A stretch of 64,000 nucleotides of DNA from Erwinia aphidicola (GCF_024169515.1 NZ_JAMKCQ010000001.1:124001-188000); one strand, 5' to 3'; shown: positions 38,768-49,689, counted from the stretch's first letter. Program-made: numbers and translations. The notes: generated by a model not told the origin, from the letters alone.

Positions 38768-39958
38768 TTATAACGTTTCCACCACATCTATCCAGCCATG
38801 CCCGGTGCTGACGGACTGACCGTTCAGCCAGCGGCGCAGCATATTCATCGCCAGCATGGCCACCATATCCTGCCGTGCCTTCAGATCGTGACGGTTGACG
38901 TTGAACTTCACCTTCTGGGCAAAGGTGCCATCCGGCGTGTGCAGCGCAAAGCCTAAACGATCGTCCTCAATGCCGCCCACCAGCAGCGCCACAGCGGAAC
39001 CGCTGCTGGCTGCCAGCTGGCGCGCACGCTCGGCCATGTTCTGCAGCGGCTCGGCCTGATTCGGCAATATGTTGCCCGCGGCCAGCGCGGCGCCGGCGGA
39101 GATCAGCTGCCACTGCAGCAGCCCGGCGCTGAACTGTTCGCTGACGGCCAGCGTAAGGTTGCGCGCCTGCAGACGGCGCGCCAGCTGCTGCGGTAAGGTC
39201 TCAAATCCTTCAAAAATCACGCTGTCGCCCGCTATCTCGCGCACCTGCTGCCAGAACTGCTCCATTTCCGGCAGTTTTTCCGCCGGGCCGTTCAGCTTCA
39301 GTTCGATAATCGGCATCGAGGCGCGATAGCCCATCACCACGCCTTCCGGCAGCGGCAGCGGTTCAATGTCGGATGCCAGATCGCTCTCGCCACGGCCAAA
39401 AGTGGTCATGCGCAGGCAGACCGGCGGCTCTGGCAGCTGATAACGGGCTTTCAGGCGCGGCAGGATCTGGTCCATCACCATCACTTTATATTCGGAAGGG
39501 ACGCCGGGGGTGAAGAAGATCCAGCAGCGGTTAAGCTGCATGGCGAAACCGCAGGCGGTGCCGACCGGATTGTCGATCATCTCGGCCCCTTCCGGGATCT
39601 CCGCCTGCTTACGGTTGCTGGCGGCCATCGCCTTGCCGCGGCTGGCGAAGAAAGCTTCCATTTTAGCCAGCCACTCGGGGTGAATTTTTAGCGCCACACC
39701 GGCGGCGGTCGCGGCGGCCAGCGCGCTCAAATCGTCGCTGGTCGGGCCAAGACCGCCGTTGACGATCAGCACGTCAGCCACTTTGCTGCGTTCGGTCAGC
39801 ACCGTGACCAGTTCCTGCAGGCTGTCGCCCACCGTCTGGCGGCTGGTCATCGGTAAACCGTGTTCAAACAGCACTGTCGCCAGCCAGGCCGCGTTGGTAT
39901 CGACGATCTGGCCGTGCAGCACTTCATCGCCGGTTGCGAGCATTTCCACTCTTATCAT
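38768..39958 (-). CDS. yfaY: CinA-family protein YfaY (molybdopterin-binding-like and C-terminal CinA domain)
   Basis: A 396-residue protein. Residues 1-170 form the MoCF-like CinA N-terminal domain (MLATGDEVLHGQIVDTNAAWLA; VNGGLGPTSDDLSA; FTPGVPSEYKVM). The C-terminal part resembles the CinA nicotinamide-mononucleotide amidohydrolase domain but reads VSEQFSAGLLQWQLIS where active CinA proteins have an S-C/E-S-x-TGG type motif. It is probably inactive as an amidase, as expected for YfaY. The ATG at 39958 with GGAG upstream gives the E. coli start; a long upstream extension in the same frame has no ribosome site. Confidence 0.88.
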   Translation of the reverse strand: MIRVEMLATGDEVLHGQIVDTNAAWLATVLFEHGLPMTSRQTVGDSLQELVTVLTERSKVADVLIVNGGLGPTSDDLSALAAATAAGVALKIHPEWLAKMEAFFASRGKAMAASNRKQAEIPEGAEMIDNPVGTACGFAMQLNRCWIFFTPGVPSEYKVMVMDQILPRLKARYQLPEPPVCLRMTTFGRGESDLASDIEPLPLPEGVVMGYRASMPIIELKLNGPAEKLPEMEQFWQQVREIAGDSVIFEGFETLPQQLARRLQARNLTLAVSEQFSAGLLQWQLISAGAALAAGNILPNQAEPLQNMAERARQLAASSGSAVALLVGGIEDDRLGFALHTPDGTFAQKVKFNVNRHDLKARQDMVAMLAMNMLRRWLNGQSVSTGHGWIDVVETL

Positions 39959-40061
39959 GTTGTTCTCCGGTGTACTCAGGGCATAACACGGTGGACTGTG
40001 TCCCGTAACTGGTCGTGGTGCCGTCGCAGTGCCAAACTCACGCACAGTTATGGAACACAGT

Positions 40062-41462
40062 CTAGGAAGCCCTTTGCGGAAACACAACGTCAATTTCCTG
40101 CTGCTGCTGCTGCGCCACCCACTGCATCAGCCGGCGGCGCGATGGCTTGATGCCACCGCAGCCGAGCGCTGGCAGCGTATACCACTTAACCGGGCGCTGC
40201 CAGGCAGCCAGCTGCGGCAGCGCCCATGCGGCCAACGGTGCCATTGCCACCCCGTCATTCACCAGCGCCACCGGCCGGCTGCCGTATTCATCATCTTCCA
40301 GCGCGACCACGACTGCCTGCGTCACCTGCGGATGCCGCAGCAGCAGGCGCTCAATCACTTCCGGCTGCACGGCTTCTGCGCCACAAAAAAACAGGTTATC
40401 CCGCCGGCCAAGAACGCAGAGTTCATCCAGGCGCCACGCACCGAGATCGCCGCTGTGCAGCCAGCCGTCGGCATCCGTCAGCGGACGCAGCTGACCCTGC
40501 TGCCAGTAACCGAGCGCCAGCGTGGGCGAGCGTAGCCAGATCTCACCGTTGATAATCCTGACCTCCTGCCCGTCGAGCGGCTTCCCGACGCCCGGACGGT
40601 CGTCTGCACGTTTGGCGCTGACGGTCGAGGCGCTTTCCGTCATGCCATACCCGCAGAAGCAGCGGATGCCCGCTGCCTCCGCCCGCTGCACCAGCTCGCT
40701 GGCGATAGCTGCGCCTCCCAGCAGCACCGAGCGCAGCATTGCCGGGCGCTCCGGCTGGCGCAGCAGTCGCCACAGTTGGGTTGGCACCAGCGAAGCGAAA
40801 CTGCTGCGCGCCAGCGCGGCGCTAAACCCGGCACTGTCCACCAGCGTTAATGTCGCCCCGCTGACCAGCCAGCGCCAGAGAATGCCCAATCCGGAAACGT
40901 GAAACAGCGGCAGCGACAGCAGCCAGCGGTCGCGCGCGCTGAACTCCATCAGTGCGATCACCGCTGCAGCACTGTGCAGATGGGCCGCAATCGTGTGCGC
41001 TGCGGCTTTTGGCAACCCGCAGGAACCCGAGGTCAGCGTCAGGGTTGCCAGCGCTGCCGGCTGCCAGGGGTGAATAACATGGCCTGCGCGCCGCAGGTGC
41101 AGCAGCGCAGGCGGGTTCAGGCAGCCAGCGCCTGCGCTGCCGACGCTGAAATCGGCGCGGAGGTTGGGTAACAGCATTTCCAGCTGGCTGTCCGGCAGCT
41201 GGGGATTAAGCGCCAGCACCCGGGCGCCGCAGGCGAGCAGGCTTAGCCAGCTCACGACCGCCTGCAGACTGTTGGCACTGCGCAGTATCACCAGGTTACC
41301 CGGCTGCACGCCCTGCTGGCGAAACCCCTGAGCGTGCTGGACAATTTCCTGCTCCAGCTGCTGCCAGTTGAGCGTGACGTCACCCGCATCGATGGCCTGC
41401 GCCTGCGGGCATCTGCGCGCCCAGTGACGCCACGGCCAGTCAGTCAGTGCTGCCACAGACAT
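40062..41462 (-). CDS. menE: o-Succinylbenzoate--CoA ligase MenE
   Basis: A 466-residue member of the adenylate-forming superfamily that activates o-succinylbenzoate to its CoA ester for menaquinone synthesis. The P-loop-like motif is [16 protein letters not shown] (Cys where Thr is usual), followed by [10 protein letters not shown] and [10 protein letters not shown] with the adenylation Asp. The C-terminal lysine region is [13 protein letters not shown]. The ATG at 41462 overlaps the menC end by 19 bp; the frame runs open further upstream inside menC and that part was rejected. Last gene of the men cluster. Confidence 0.95.
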   Translation of the reverse strand: MSVAALTDWPWRHWARRCPQAQAIDAGDVTLNWQQLEQEIVQHAQGFRQQGVQPGNLVILRSANSLQAVVSWLSLLACGARVLALNPQLPDSQLEMLLPNLRADFSVGSAGAGCLNPPALLHLRRAGHVIHPWQPAALATLTLTSGSCGLPKAAAHTIAAHLHSAAAVIALMEFSARDRWLLSLPLFHVSGLGILWRWLVSGATLTLVDSAGFSAALARSSFASLVPTQLWRLLRQPERPAMLRSVLLGGAAIASELVQRAEAAGIRCFCGYGMTESASTVSAKRADDRPGVGKPLDGQEVRIINGEIWLRSPTLALGYWQQGQLRPLTDADGWLHSGDLGAWRLDELCVLGRRDNLFFCGAEAVQPEVIERLLLRHPQVTQAVVVALEDDEYGSRPVALVNDGVAMAPLAAWALPQLAAWQRPVKWYTLPALGCGGIKPSRRRLMQWVAQQQQQEIDVVFPQRAS

Positions 41463-42418
41463 GTTAAAACCTCCCTGTCGGTCACGGGCACCGCCACGGG
41501 TAGCGCACTGCCGGGCCAGCAGCGCAACAGCTGCTGCTGCATCAGCTGCAGCGTGTCGAGCCCCGGGATGATGCCCGGCGTGAGCCAGTGTGCCAGCCGT
41601 GCCAGCTGGGTCAGACCGAGGCTCGACTCCAGCGCGCTGCTGATTACCGCGGTTAATCCCTGTGATTTGGCCCATGCCACCTGCTGCTGCACGCGCTGAA
41701 TGCTGCCGGTCAGCGTTGGTTTGATCACCACCGCGCTGACGCCCGGTGCTGCTGCCAGCGGCCCCTCGCGCAGGCTCTCATCCCAGGCAACAGCGATGGA
41801 TGTTTGCTGGGCAAATGCGAGGCTTTCCGCCATGTTGCGGCACGGCTCTTCGATAAAGGCGATGCGCCCGCGCAGCTCGGGTGAGACGTAGCGGGCAAAC
41901 TGCAGCGCTTTTTCCAGGCTCCAGCTGCGGTTCGCGTCCAGCCGCAGCGTCAGGTTAGGTAGCGCCTCCAGCAGCAGGTTGGCCTGCATCCCGTCGCGCA
42001 CCGCTTCATACAGCCCAACTTTCATTTTTGCCAGCGGCTGCGGCAGCTGGCGCAGCCGCTGGAACAGCTCATCCGGGTCGCCGCTGCACAGTAAGGCGGT
42101 ACGATACTCGCCTGCGGTGGGCAGCGTGCCATCCAGCTCGGCAAGCGCACAGCTGATGCCAAATGCGACGGAAGGCAGATCGCTCTCTGCGGGATGAGAA
42201 CCGGCGCGCCATGCCGCCAGCCAGGCACGGCAGGCCTGCTCTGCCTGCGCGGGCGTTTCCACGCTGAACTCTGGCAGCGGCGCAATCTCACCCCAGCCCT
42301 CACCGCGTTGGTCACGCAGCTGGATCAGCAGGCCCTGGCGCGCTGTTAACCGCTGATGGCGCAGCACGACCCCCGCTTCCAGCGGGATCTGATAGCGATA
42401 CAGTGCGACCGCACGCAT
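41444..42418 (-). CDS. menC: o-Succinylbenzoate synthase MenC
   Basis: A 324-residue enolase-superfamily dehydratase making o-succinylbenzoate from SHCHC. The acid/base lysine motif KMKVG, metal ligands in LDANRSW, IEEPC and WDES, and the second catalytic lysine VIKPTL are all present in the right order. Its ATG overlaps the menB stop as TGATG, so the genes are translationally coupled. Confidence 0.96.
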   Translation of the reverse strand: MRAVALYRYQIPLEAGVVLRHQRLTARQGLLIQLRDQRGEGWGEIAPLPEFSVETPAQAEQACRAWLAAWRAGSHPAESDLPSVAFGISCALAELDGTLPTAGEYRTALLCSGDPDELFQRLRQLPQPLAKMKVGLYEAVRDGMQANLLLEALPNLTLRLDANRSWSLEKALQFARYVSPELRGRIAFIEEPCRNMAESLAFAQQTSIAVAWDESLREGPLAAAPGVSAVVIKPTLTGSIQRVQQQVAWAKSQGLTAVISSALESSLGLTQLARLAHWLTPGIIPGLDTLQLMQQQLLRCWPGSALPVAVPVTDREVLTCLWQH

Positions 42419-43275
42419 CAGGGATTGCGCCGGAAGTGGCTGAAATCGGGCGAGCGTTTTTCATTGAAGGCGTTGCGCCCCTCCTGCCCCTCTTCGGTCA
42501 TGTAGAACAGCATGGTGGCGTTGCCCGCCAGCTCCTGCAGCCCGGCCTGGCCGTCACAATCGGCATTGAGCGCCGCTTTCAGGCAGCGCAGCGCCATCGG
42601 GCTGTTCTGCAACATTTCGCGGCACCAGCGCACGGTTTCCTGCTCCAGCTGCGCCAGCGGGACGACGGTGTTCACCAGCCCCATCGCCAGTGCCTGCGGT
42701 GCGCTGTACATGCGGCACAGGAACCAGATTTCCCGCGCTCTCTTCTGCCCGACAATGCGCGCCATATAGGCTGCGCCCCAGCCGCCGTCGAATGAACCGA
42801 CCTTCGGGCCGGTCTGACCAAACTGTGCGTTATCCGCTGCGATAGTCAGATCGCACATCATATGCAGTACGTGCCCCCCGCCGACGGCATAGCCGGCTAC
42901 CATTGCCACCACCGGCTTCGGGCAGGTGCGGATCTGGCGCTGCAGGTCGAGCACGTTGAGGTGATGCACCCCGGCATCATCCTGATAACCGCCGTAATCG
43001 CCGCGGATTTTCTGATCGCCGCCCGCGCAAAACGCCAGTTCGCCCTCGCCGGTGAGGATAATCACGCCGACCGCCGGGTCGCGCCGCGCGTTATCCAGCG
43101 CCTGCTGAATTTCGCTAATGGTCAACGGGCGAAAAGCGTTGCGCACCTCCGGGCGGTTAAGGGTAATTTTTGCTATGCCGTCGCTCGACTTGTGATAGCG
43201 GATATCGCGGTAGTCCGCTGCGCAGTCGTGCCATTCGACGGGTGCCGTCAGCAGGCTTTCATCGGGGTAGATCAT
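42418..43275 (-). CDS. menB: 1,4-Dihydroxy-2-naphthoyl-CoA synthase MenB
   Basis: A 285-residue crotonase-fold enzyme, the same length as E. coli MenB, that closes the naphthoate ring. The oxyanion-hole elements [17 protein letters not shown] and [18 protein letters not shown], and the typical [20 protein letters not shown] stretch, are visible. It lies 9 bp after menH and overlaps menC by one base. Confidence 0.98.
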   Translation of the reverse strand: MIYPDESLLTAPVEWHDCAADYRDIRYHKSSDGIAKITLNRPEVRNAFRPLTISEIQQALDNARRDPAVGVIILTGEGELAFCAGGDQKIRGDYGGYQDDAGVHHLNVLDLQRQIRTCPKPVVAMVAGYAVGGGHVLHMMCDLTIAADNAQFGQTGPKVGSFDGGWGAAYMARIVGQKRAREIWFLCRMYSAPQALAMGLVNTVVPLAQLEQETVRWCREMLQNSPMALRCLKAALNADCDGQAGLQELAGNATMLFYMTEEGQEGRNAFNEKRSPDFSHFRRNP

Positions 43276-43284
43276 CGAAGTTCC

Positions 43285-44049
43285 TTAATGATAATTGAGC
43301 ACGCGAGCGAGCTGATGGGCAAAAGCCAGCGGGTTCGCCAGGTGAGAGTTGTGGCCGGCAGCGGGGATCACCGCCGGGGGCAGCGCGGCCTGAAGCGCCA
43401 GCTGCAGGAATTTTTGATCCCACTCACCGCACAGATAGCGGAACGGGAAACTTTTCTGCCGTAGCTCCGGCAGGAGCCACGGCTGCGCCGACAGCGACGT
43501 GGCCTCCAGCATCGCGGCCAGCCCTTCACCGCGATTATCCAGGCGGCGAGCCACCAGGCGCTGGCGCTCAATCGGGGTCAGCTCGGCAAAGACCGGCTGC
43601 TGATACCACTGGCACAGCGCCTGCTCCAGCGGCTGCTGGCGAAAGCGCTGCGCCCAGCAGAGATCGTGCTCCCTGCGGGTCGCGCGCTCTGAGGGCGAAG
43701 CGAGGCCAAAATGTCCGGCTTCGACCAGTAACCCCATCAGTCCCTTCCCGGCATGGCGGCAGGCGTGGTAAAGCGCCAGCCGCCCGCCGAGCGAATAGCC
43801 AATCAGCCAGTAGCGCTTAACCTGGTGATAATCCAGGGTGGCGTTAAGCCGCTGCGACAGCTCATCAAAGCCGTTAACGCTTTGCGCGCGCGAACCACCA
43901 TGCCCGGGGAGATCAACGCTGAGCAGCGGCCAGTGGCTGAAATAGCGCTGTACCGGCTGCCACTCCTGCGCGCTGCCGAGAAAACCGTGCAGCCAGACCA
44001 GCACCGGGCGCGTGCTGTGATGATGCCCCTGCCAGTGCGCATGGAGCAT
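43285..44049 (-). CDS. menH: SHCHC synthase MenH
   Basis: A 254-residue alpha/beta hydrolase-fold lyase that removes pyruvate from SEPHCHC. Motifs: LVWLHGFLGSAQEWQ near the N-terminus, nucleophile elbow GYSLGG, and C-terminal histidine AGHNSHLANP. The ATG at 44049 overlaps the menD stop (TGATG); a GTG one codon earlier is possible. Confidence 0.94.
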   Translation of the reverse strand: MLHAHWQGHHHSTRPVLVWLHGFLGSAQEWQPVQRYFSHWPLLSVDLPGHGGSRAQSVNGFDELSQRLNATLDYHQVKRYWLIGYSLGGRLALYHACRHAGKGLMGLLVEAGHFGLASPSERATRREHDLCWAQRFRQQPLEQALCQWYQQPVFAELTPIERQRLVARRLDNRGEGLAAMLEATSLSAQPWLLPELRQKSFPFRYLCGEWDQKFLQLALQAALPPAVIPAAGHNSHLANPLAFAHQLARVLNYH

Positions 44050-45740
44050 CACAGGGTCACCACTTCTCTGGCGCAGCAGGCCAGGGTTTGCGCGCCGTCA
44101 TCGCCATTGACCACCACTTCGACCAGCGTGACGCCGCCGTTAAAGCCCTGCTGCACCGCCTGTTGCAGCGCCAGCCAGCTGGCCACGCGCTGGAACTGCA
44201 GACCAAACAGCGCCGCCGCATGGCTGAAGTCCGCCTGCGGCGGCAGGGCAAACAGCGAAGCGCGCTGCGCAGGCGGCGTCGGCAGCAGCGAGAAGATCTG
44301 CCCTCCCTGATTGTTGACCACCAGGATCACCACCGGAGCCGGGGCCTGCAGCAGCAGCGCCAGGCTGTTAAGATCGTACAGCGTGGAGAGGTCGCCCAGC
44401 AGCACCAGCAGCGGCTGGCCGTTGCCGCGCTGGGTGCCCGCCGCCGTCGCCAGCAGGCCATCAATACCGCTGGCACCGCGATTGCAGTACACCGGATATC
44501 CGGCCGGCAGCGAGGCAAAGGCATCCACCAGCCGGATCGACAGGCTGTTACCGAGAAACAGCGCGCCTTTTTCCGGCAGCAGTTCGGGCAGACGATGCGC
44601 CAGCTGCGCCTCGCCGAAGTGGTGCAGATGCTGATGAAGATAGCGCCGGGTGCGCTGCGCCAGCGCATCAAGCTGCGGGCACCAGGGCTGGCGCGGCTGG
44701 GCCGGATGGTGCTGTAACCAGCGATCGATCTGCACTTCCATCCGCCGCCCGCGCGGGCATGCCGGGTTACGCTGGCCGGGCAGAGGATCAACATGCCAGT
44801 AGCTCTGCGCCCGGCAGTTGGCCTGGTAGCCGAGCAGGTTTTTCCCGGTCAGGCTGCTGCCAAACTGCAGCACAATCTGCGCGGCATCCAGCGCCCGCTG
44901 TGCATCGGGATGTGCCAGCCACAGCGCGGCGGCCGGTAATGGTTGCCCACATTGCGCAATCACATCACCCAGCAGCGGCCAGCCCAGCTCTGCGGCCCAC
45001 TGCCCCACCAGCACGCCCTCGGCCGCCGTCATTCTTCCCGCAATCACCACGCCACGCTTCTGCCGCCAGAACAACCAGTCGGCTTCGGTCGGGATATTCA
45101 CAGTGCGAGCGTAATGCAGCCAGGGATCCCGGCTCTGCCACCAGTCGCCCAGCGCCTGCTGCCAGCCAGGGAAATCATCGCTCTGCTCAGCGTACAGCGG
45201 CTCGGCAAACGGACAGTTAATATGAACCGGACCGTGACGCGGGTTTGCCAGCAGCGTATCCAGCGCGCTAACCAGCCAACGCGCCGGGATCTCCGCCGTC
45301 GGGCGCGGCAAATTGAGGGAGCCTGCGAGGTGAGATGCAAACAGGCCAGGCTGTTCGGTCGCCTGATTGGCGCCGCAGTGGATCAATTCTGGCGGGCGGT
45401 CGGCGCTGATAATGACCAGTTTTTCTCCGGTCAGCTGCGCTTCCACCACCGCCGGATGCAGGTTCGCCACCGCCGTGCCGGAGGTGACAATAATCGCCAC
45501 CGCCTGGCGGGTTGATTTCGCCAGACCCAGCGCCAGAAAGCCCAGCCCGCGCTCGTCAAAATGGGTGTGGCACACCAGCTTTTGGTTTGCCGCGGCGGCC
45601 AGCGCCAGCGGCGCCGAGCGTGAACCGGGTGCAATGCAGACGTGGTGGATGCCGTGGCGCGTGAGCGTCTCCAGCAGCACCTCTGCCCAGCAGCGATTAA
45701 ACGCTGCCTGTGAACTCCCCTGCGACCTCGTTTGCTGCAT
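44049..45740 (-). CDS. menD: SEPHCHC synthase MenD
   Basis: A 563-residue thiamine-diphosphate enzyme that joins 2-oxoglutarate to isochorismate. The N-terminal isochorismate/phosphate segment CIAPGSRSAPLALAA and the catalytic-Glu region VTSGTAVANLHPAVVEA are present. The ThDP/Mg binding motif LLGDLSTLYDLNSLALL is seen in the C-terminal domain. The ATG at 45740 has GGAG at the right distance; a GTG two codons upstream would overlap that site. Confidence 0.96.
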   Translation of the reverse strand: MQQTRSQGSSQAAFNRCWAEVLLETLTRHGIHHVCIAPGSRSAPLALAAAANQKLVCHTHFDERGLGFLALGLAKSTRQAVAIIVTSGTAVANLHPAVVEAQLTGEKLVIISADRPPELIHCGANQATEQPGLFASHLAGSLNLPRPTAEIPARWLVSALDTLLANPRHGPVHINCPFAEPLYAEQSDDFPGWQQALGDWWQSRDPWLHYARTVNIPTEADWLFWRQKRGVVIAGRMTAAEGVLVGQWAAELGWPLLGDVIAQCGQPLPAAALWLAHPDAQRALDAAQIVLQFGSSLTGKNLLGYQANCRAQSYWHVDPLPGQRNPACPRGRRMEVQIDRWLQHHPAQPRQPWCPQLDALAQRTRRYLHQHLHHFGEAQLAHRLPELLPEKGALFLGNSLSIRLVDAFASLPAGYPVYCNRGASGIDGLLATAAGTQRGNGQPLLVLLGDLSTLYDLNSLALLLQAPAPVVILVVNNQGGQIFSLLPTPPAQRASLFALPPQADFSHAAALFGLQFQRVASWLALQQAVQQGFNGGVTLVEVVVNGDDGAQTLACCAREVVTL

Positions 45741-45812
45741 AGCCACTCCGCATCAAAAACCCTGCTGCTATTATAAGCAGCTGTTCTGCGCCCTTTTTGA
45801 TTTGAACCCGTA

Positions 45813-47069
45813 TTACGCCGGGTTTTCACCACTGAATAAGCAGCCAAGCGTCGCTGCCTTATGCTCAACTTCCTGCCACTCCCGCTGCGCATCGGAGCCG
45901 CTGACAATGCCCGCTCCGGCATACAGCCGCGCCTGATTTCCCCGTACTTCGGCACAGCGCAGCACCACCGCGAACTCACTGTGGTGCAGGGAGAGATAGC
46001 CAATTGACCCGCTGTACCAGCCGCGCTGAAATGACTGATGCTGATGAATGAACGCAGCGGCCGCGCGGCGCGGTAAGCCATAGACGGCGGCGCTCGGCTG
46101 CAGGCGGGACACGCAGCGTGCGTCATCGCTGTGGCGCAGCGTGGCGTGAATGCTGCGCCGCAGGTGCTGCAGGTGACGCAGCGGCAGCAGTTCCGCAGCC
46201 GCGACGTCGAGCGCCGTCACCTCATCGGCCAGCCGCTGGCGGATATCCTCAACCACCAGCTGGTTTTCCCACTGATTTTTACCGTCGGTCAGCAGGCCAG
46301 CCTCAGCAATATCGGCGGTACCCGCCAGGGCTTCGCTCCACAGTTCCGTGCCATGCCGGGCATATAATCTTTCCGGGCTGGAGCCTGCCAGTGCCCGATC
46401 TTCGGCGGTGGCCAGCATAAAGTGATAACAGCGCGGGTTGATCTGCTGACTGGCGGCCAGCAGCGCTGCAGCTGAGAGCGGCTGCGCGCAGGTGAAATCA
46501 CTGGCGCGGGCCAGCACGACCTTATCCAGTTCGCCAGCGCGAATGGCCTGCAGGGCGCGCTCAACCTGCTGGCACCAGCCGGATTTATCCGGCTGCGTAT
46601 TGACGCTGATTGCGCGGGGTAACGGTGGCAGCGGCTGTGACGGCAGCAGGCCGTCGAGCCAAGCCAGCAGGCGCCGGGCTTCCTGATACAGGGAGGTCTC
46701 GCTGAGTAAGTGAAGGCTCAGCCACTGCCCGCTGTCGTCCTGTCGCAGGCTGAGGATCGGCAGAAACAGGTAGCTGTCGCCATCGACGGCGTTCGCCCCG
46801 ACCAGCTGCCAGTGCGGCGGGAGTGCGTGAAGTCGTGCGGTCGCCCGATCCATCGAGCGGCAAACATCCCGCGCCCCAAGCGCCATTAAGGTGCTCTGCC
46901 CGCAGCGCGACTGCCAGTAAAACTGCGGCCAGCAGCGCTGGCTACCCAGCCACGCCAGCGCGTCGACCTCCCCTGACAGAGAGACGCGTAGCTGCAGCGC
47001 GCCGGGGGCATCACTCGAAATCTCAATAAGCTGGTCACGCAGTTGATGCAGCGCACGGACGAACGGCAA
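45813..47069 (-). CDS. menF: Isochorismate synthase MenF
   Basis: A 418-residue chorismate-using enzyme that commits chorismate to menaquinone. Typical chorismate-binding motifs: KVVLARASDFTC, FMLATAEDRALAGSSPERL, ALAGTADIAEAG and LYAGAGIVSGSDAQREWQEVEHKA. The frame opens with a TTG at 47069, with GAGG five bases upstream and no better ATG near; a TTG start is therefore likely and may keep expression low. First gene of the men cluster, which runs F-D-H-B-C-E. Confidence 0.95.
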   Translation of the reverse strand: MPFVRALHQLRDQLIEISSDAPGALQLRVSLSGEVDALAWLGSQRCWPQFYWQSRCGQSTLMALGARDVCRSMDRATARLHALPPHWQLVGANAVDGDSYLFLPILSLRQDDSGQWLSLHLLSETSLYQEARRLLAWLDGLLPSQPLPPLPRAISVNTQPDKSGWCQQVERALQAIRAGELDKVVLARASDFTCAQPLSAAALLAASQQINPRCYHFMLATAEDRALAGSSPERLYARHGTELWSEALAGTADIAEAGLLTDGKNQWENQLVVEDIRQRLADEVTALDVAAAELLPLRHLQHLRRSIHATLRHSDDARCVSRLQPSAAVYGLPRRAAAAFIHQHQSFQRGWYSGSIGYLSLHHSEFAVVLRCAEVRGNQARLYAGAGIVSGSDAQREWQEVEHKAATLGCLFSGENPA

Positions 47070-47155
47070 GGGAACCTCGGCAGTAAACGGGCCAGGCGCA
47101 CATTTTAATGAAGGGAAAAACGGGGAATATTGATCTCAGTGGGGCAGAATGAAAA

Positions 47156-47176
47156 CAGGCGCCGAAGCGGCGCCTG
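47156..47176 (-). terminator. elaB terminator
   Basis: The stem CAGGCGCC / GGCGCCTG with a 5-nt loop is followed on the minus strand by TTTTC. It lies just downstream of elaB and upstream of menF. Confidence 0.85.
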
Positions 47177-47195
47177 AATCACGAGCAATTAACGC

Positions 47196-47507
47196 TTAGC
47201 GTCGAGCCAACAGCAGCCCGACGACCAGGCCAAGGGTGGCACCGACGCCAATACCCTGCCACGGTTTATCATGCACATACTCGTCGGCGCGCGTGACAGC
47301 CTGCTTAGCGCGCACATAGTAGGTATCAGACGCGTTGCTGACGCGGGATTTCACTTCATTCAGTGATTTTTCCGCTTTCGCTTTCAGCTCCATGTATTTC
47401 TGGTCTGCCGGGTCGCCCGATGATTTCAGTACTTGTTCCAGCGTTTCAGTCAGTAACGCCAGGTCGTCATCCAGTCGAGTTTCATGTGGTTCAGTTGTTG
47501 TTGCCAT
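47196..47507 (-). CDS. elaB: ElaB/YqjD-family membrane-anchored ribosome-associated protein
   Basis: A 103-residue protein of the DUF883 family. A helical N-terminal part (LLTETLEQVLKSSGDPADQKYMELK) leads to a C-terminal anchor, PWQGIGVGATLGLVVGLLLARR broken here as PWQGIGVGATLGLVV then GLLLARR. E. coli ElaB is tail-anchored in the inner membrane, binds ribosomes and is induced in stationary phase. The second ATG (47507) was chosen because AAGGAG is seven bases upstream, against one base for the first. Confidence 0.93.
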   Translation of the reverse strand: MATTTEPHETRLDDDLALLTETLEQVLKSSGDPADQKYMELKAKAEKSLNEVKSRVSNASDTYYVRAKQAVTRADEYVHDKPWQGIGVGATLGLVVGLLLARR

Positions 47508-47838
47508 TTCCATTCTCCTTGGGCGAATAACATACGTTGATAACTATAGACAGTATTTGCCGCTCTGCCTGGCTAAAGCGACCAGGAATGCGCTGAGAAT
47601 CGCGCAGAAGGTTGCCATAAGGCGCGTGTATTTGTGCTTCAGGCGCGGTAAACCAACGAATAAACACGGGAAATCACTGCGGCAGTTAGATTTATCTGAT
47701 AAATTTTGCGTGAACTGAATTATCAACCCGGCTCGCTGTCGTAACTCCCTGTAACCGGGCTAAATCCGGCCAAGCGAATGCGTGCAAACGCACGACAGTC
47801 ACTACAAACTCCGTTCACCTGAGGAAATTATTTCCGGC
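47508..47838. other. Intergenic region upstream of opgD
   Basis: These 331 bp separate the divergent elaB and opgD genes. Short frames here are shadows or lack ribosome sites. It presumably holds both promoters, which I could not place with confidence. Confidence 0.5.
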
Positions 47839-49494
47839 ATGAATCGAAGAATGTTTATGAAAGCGTCAATGGCATTCGCTACCGTAAGTGGGATGTCAGG
47901 ACTCTCCGCGTTATTCTCCCAGGCTGCCTGGGCGGAAGATGGGATTGCCGACGGAACCGCTAAGCGTTTTGACTTTGACGTCCTGAAAAAAATGGCTGCC
48001 GGCATGGCAAAACAGGCCTATGGCGGCGCTCCGGCCCCGCTGCCGGAAACGCTGGCAACGCTGACTCCGCAGGCCTATAACGAAATCCAGTACGATGCAA
48101 ACCACTCGCTGTGGAACGGCATTGACAATCGTCAGCTCGACGTTCAGTTCTTCCATGTGGGCATGGGCTTTAAACGCCGTATCCGCATGTTCTCCGTTGA
48201 CGGCGCCAGCCGTGAGGCGCGTGAAATCCACTTCCGCCCGGAGCTGTTCAACTACAACAATGCCCACGTGGATACTCAGCAGCTGGAAGGCAAAAACGAC
48301 CTCGGCTTTGCCGGTTTCCGCGCGTTTAAAAAACCGGAACTGGCAAAACGCGACATCGTTTCGTTCCTTGGCGCCAGCTATTTCCGCGCGGTAGATGAAA
48401 CCTACCAGTACGGGCTGTCGGCACGCGGCGTAGCGATCGATACCTTTACCAGCAAAGAAGAGTTCCCGGACTTCACTGCCTTCTGGTTCGAAACGCCAAA
48501 AGCAGACGACACCACGTTTGTGATGTATACCCTGCTGGATGGCCCAAGCTGCACCGGCGCATTTAAATTCACCATCCACTGCGAAGAGAAACGCGTGGTG
48601 ATGGAAGTGGAAAACCACATTTATGCGCGTAAAGATATTCAGCAGCTGGGTATCTCTCCCATGACGACCATGTTTAGCTGCGGCAATAACGAACGCCGCA
48701 TGTGCGACACCATCCATCCGCAAATTCACGACTCCGACCGCCTGGCGATGTGGACCGGTAGCGGTGAGTGGATCTGCCGCCCGCTGAACAACCCGCAGCG
48801 CCTGACCTTTAACGCTTATCAGGACGAAAACCCGCGCGGTTTCGGCATGTTACAGCTTAATCATGACTTCCAGGATTATCAGGACGTGATTGGCTGGTAC
48901 AACAAGCGCCCGAGCCTGTGGGTTGAGCCGGTCGGCAAGTGGGGCAAAGGGGCGATTAACCTGATGGAGATCCCGACTACGGGTGAAACGCTGGATAATA
49001 TCGTCTGCTTCTGGCAGCCGGCGGACGCCATCAAAGCGGGCAGCGAACACAGCTTCTCCTACAAACTTTACTGGAGCGGCCTGCCGCCGGTTCGTAGCGG
49101 TCTGTCACGGGTGAATGCGACGCGCACCGGAATGGGCGGCTTCCCGGAAGGCTGGGCGCCGGGCGAACACTATCCCGACGTCTGGGCGCGCCGTTTTGCG
49201 GTCGACTTCGTGGGTGGCGATCTGAAAGCGGCGGCCCCGAAAGGGATCGAGCCGGTGATCAACGTCAGTGGCGGCACCCTCAAGCAGGTTGAGATCCTCT
49301 ACGTCGAGCCTATCGACGGCTACCGCATCCTGTTTGACTGGTATCCTGACAGCGACTCCACCGCACCGGTGAATATGCGCCTGTTCCTGCGCACCAAAGA
49401 TGAGACGCTGAGCGAAACCTGGCTGTATCAGTATTTCCCCCCACCGCCGGACAAGCGTAAGTATATTGATGACCGCGTGATGACGGCGGGTTAA
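47839..49494 (+). CDS. opgD: Glucan biosynthesis protein OpgD (MdoD), Tat-exported
   Basis: A 551-residue periplasmic protein, the same length as E. coli OpgD, that trims or shapes osmoregulated periplasmic glucans. The N-terminus has a twin-arginine signal ([17 protein letters not shown]) ending QAAWA. The body shows family motifs [40 protein letters not shown] and [13 protein letters not shown]. The ATG at 47839 gives the E. coli N-terminus; an upstream GTG was rejected. The last 69 bp are repeated at 52866-52934 on the far side of an accessory insertion. The present 3' end may therefore be the copy brought in with that insertion. Confidence 0.96.
   Translation: MNRRMFMKASMAFATVSGMSGLSALFSQAAWAEDGIADGTAKRFDFDVLKKMAAGMAKQAYGGAPAPLPETLATLTPQAYNEIQYDANHSLWNGIDNRQLDVQFFHVGMGFKRRIRMFSVDGASREAREIHFRPELFNYNNAHVDTQQLEGKNDLGFAGFRAFKKPELAKRDIVSFLGASYFRAVDETYQYGLSARGVAIDTFTSKEEFPDFTAFWFETPKADDTTFVMYTLLDGPSCTGAFKFTIHCEEKRVVMEVENHIYARKDIQQLGISPMTTMFSCGNNERRMCDTIHPQIHDSDRLAMWTGSGEWICRPLNNPQRLTFNAYQDENPRGFGMLQLNHDFQDYQDVIGWYNKRPSLWVEPVGKWGKGAINLMEIPTTGETLDNIVCFWQPADAIKAGSEHSFSYKLYWSGLPPVRSGLSRVNATRTGMGGFPEGWAPGEHYPDVWARRFAVDFVGGDLKAAAPKGIEPVINVSGGTLKQVEILYVEPIDGYRILFDWYPDSDSTAPVNMRLFLRTKDETLSETWLYQYFPPPPDKRKYIDDRVMTAG
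49426..49494 (+). repeat. Direct repeat, proximal copy (3' end of opgD)
   Basis: These 69 bp encode the last 22 residues of OpgD plus stop ([19 protein letters not shown] then TAG residues). They match 52866-52934 at 67 of 69 positions, with no gaps. The differences are c/a at 49440/52880 (synonymous, Pro) and a/g at 49480/52920 (Met to Val). Confidence 0.97.
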
Positions 49495-49505
49495 ATAAGT
49501 TAATT

Positions 49506-49530
49506 GACTGGCCAGAATACCTGGCCAGTC
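49506..49530 (+). terminator. Hairpin after opgD
   Basis: GACTGGCCAG-AATAC-CTGGCCAGTC is a perfect 10-bp stem starting 12 bp after the opgD stop. No T run follows, so it may stabilise the mRNA end rather than terminate strongly. It belongs to the inserted segment. Confidence 0.55.
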
Positions 49531-49689
49531 TGATGATATCTAATCAATAATGTTTCATGCTGAAATCTCAGCGTTGTTAACCCCCTCTTGTGATTACTGT
49601 CGGCATTAGCGCAATTAATGCCTGTTCATTAATTAGCCGCGCGTGATACTTTTCCCACTCAGATTGAGAGGAAATCCAGGAGGGATACC

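Noticed and set aside
41463..41675. N-terminal extension of menE into menC
   Set aside because: The extra 71 residues are a shadow of menC in another frame; the family start is MSVAALTD at 41462.
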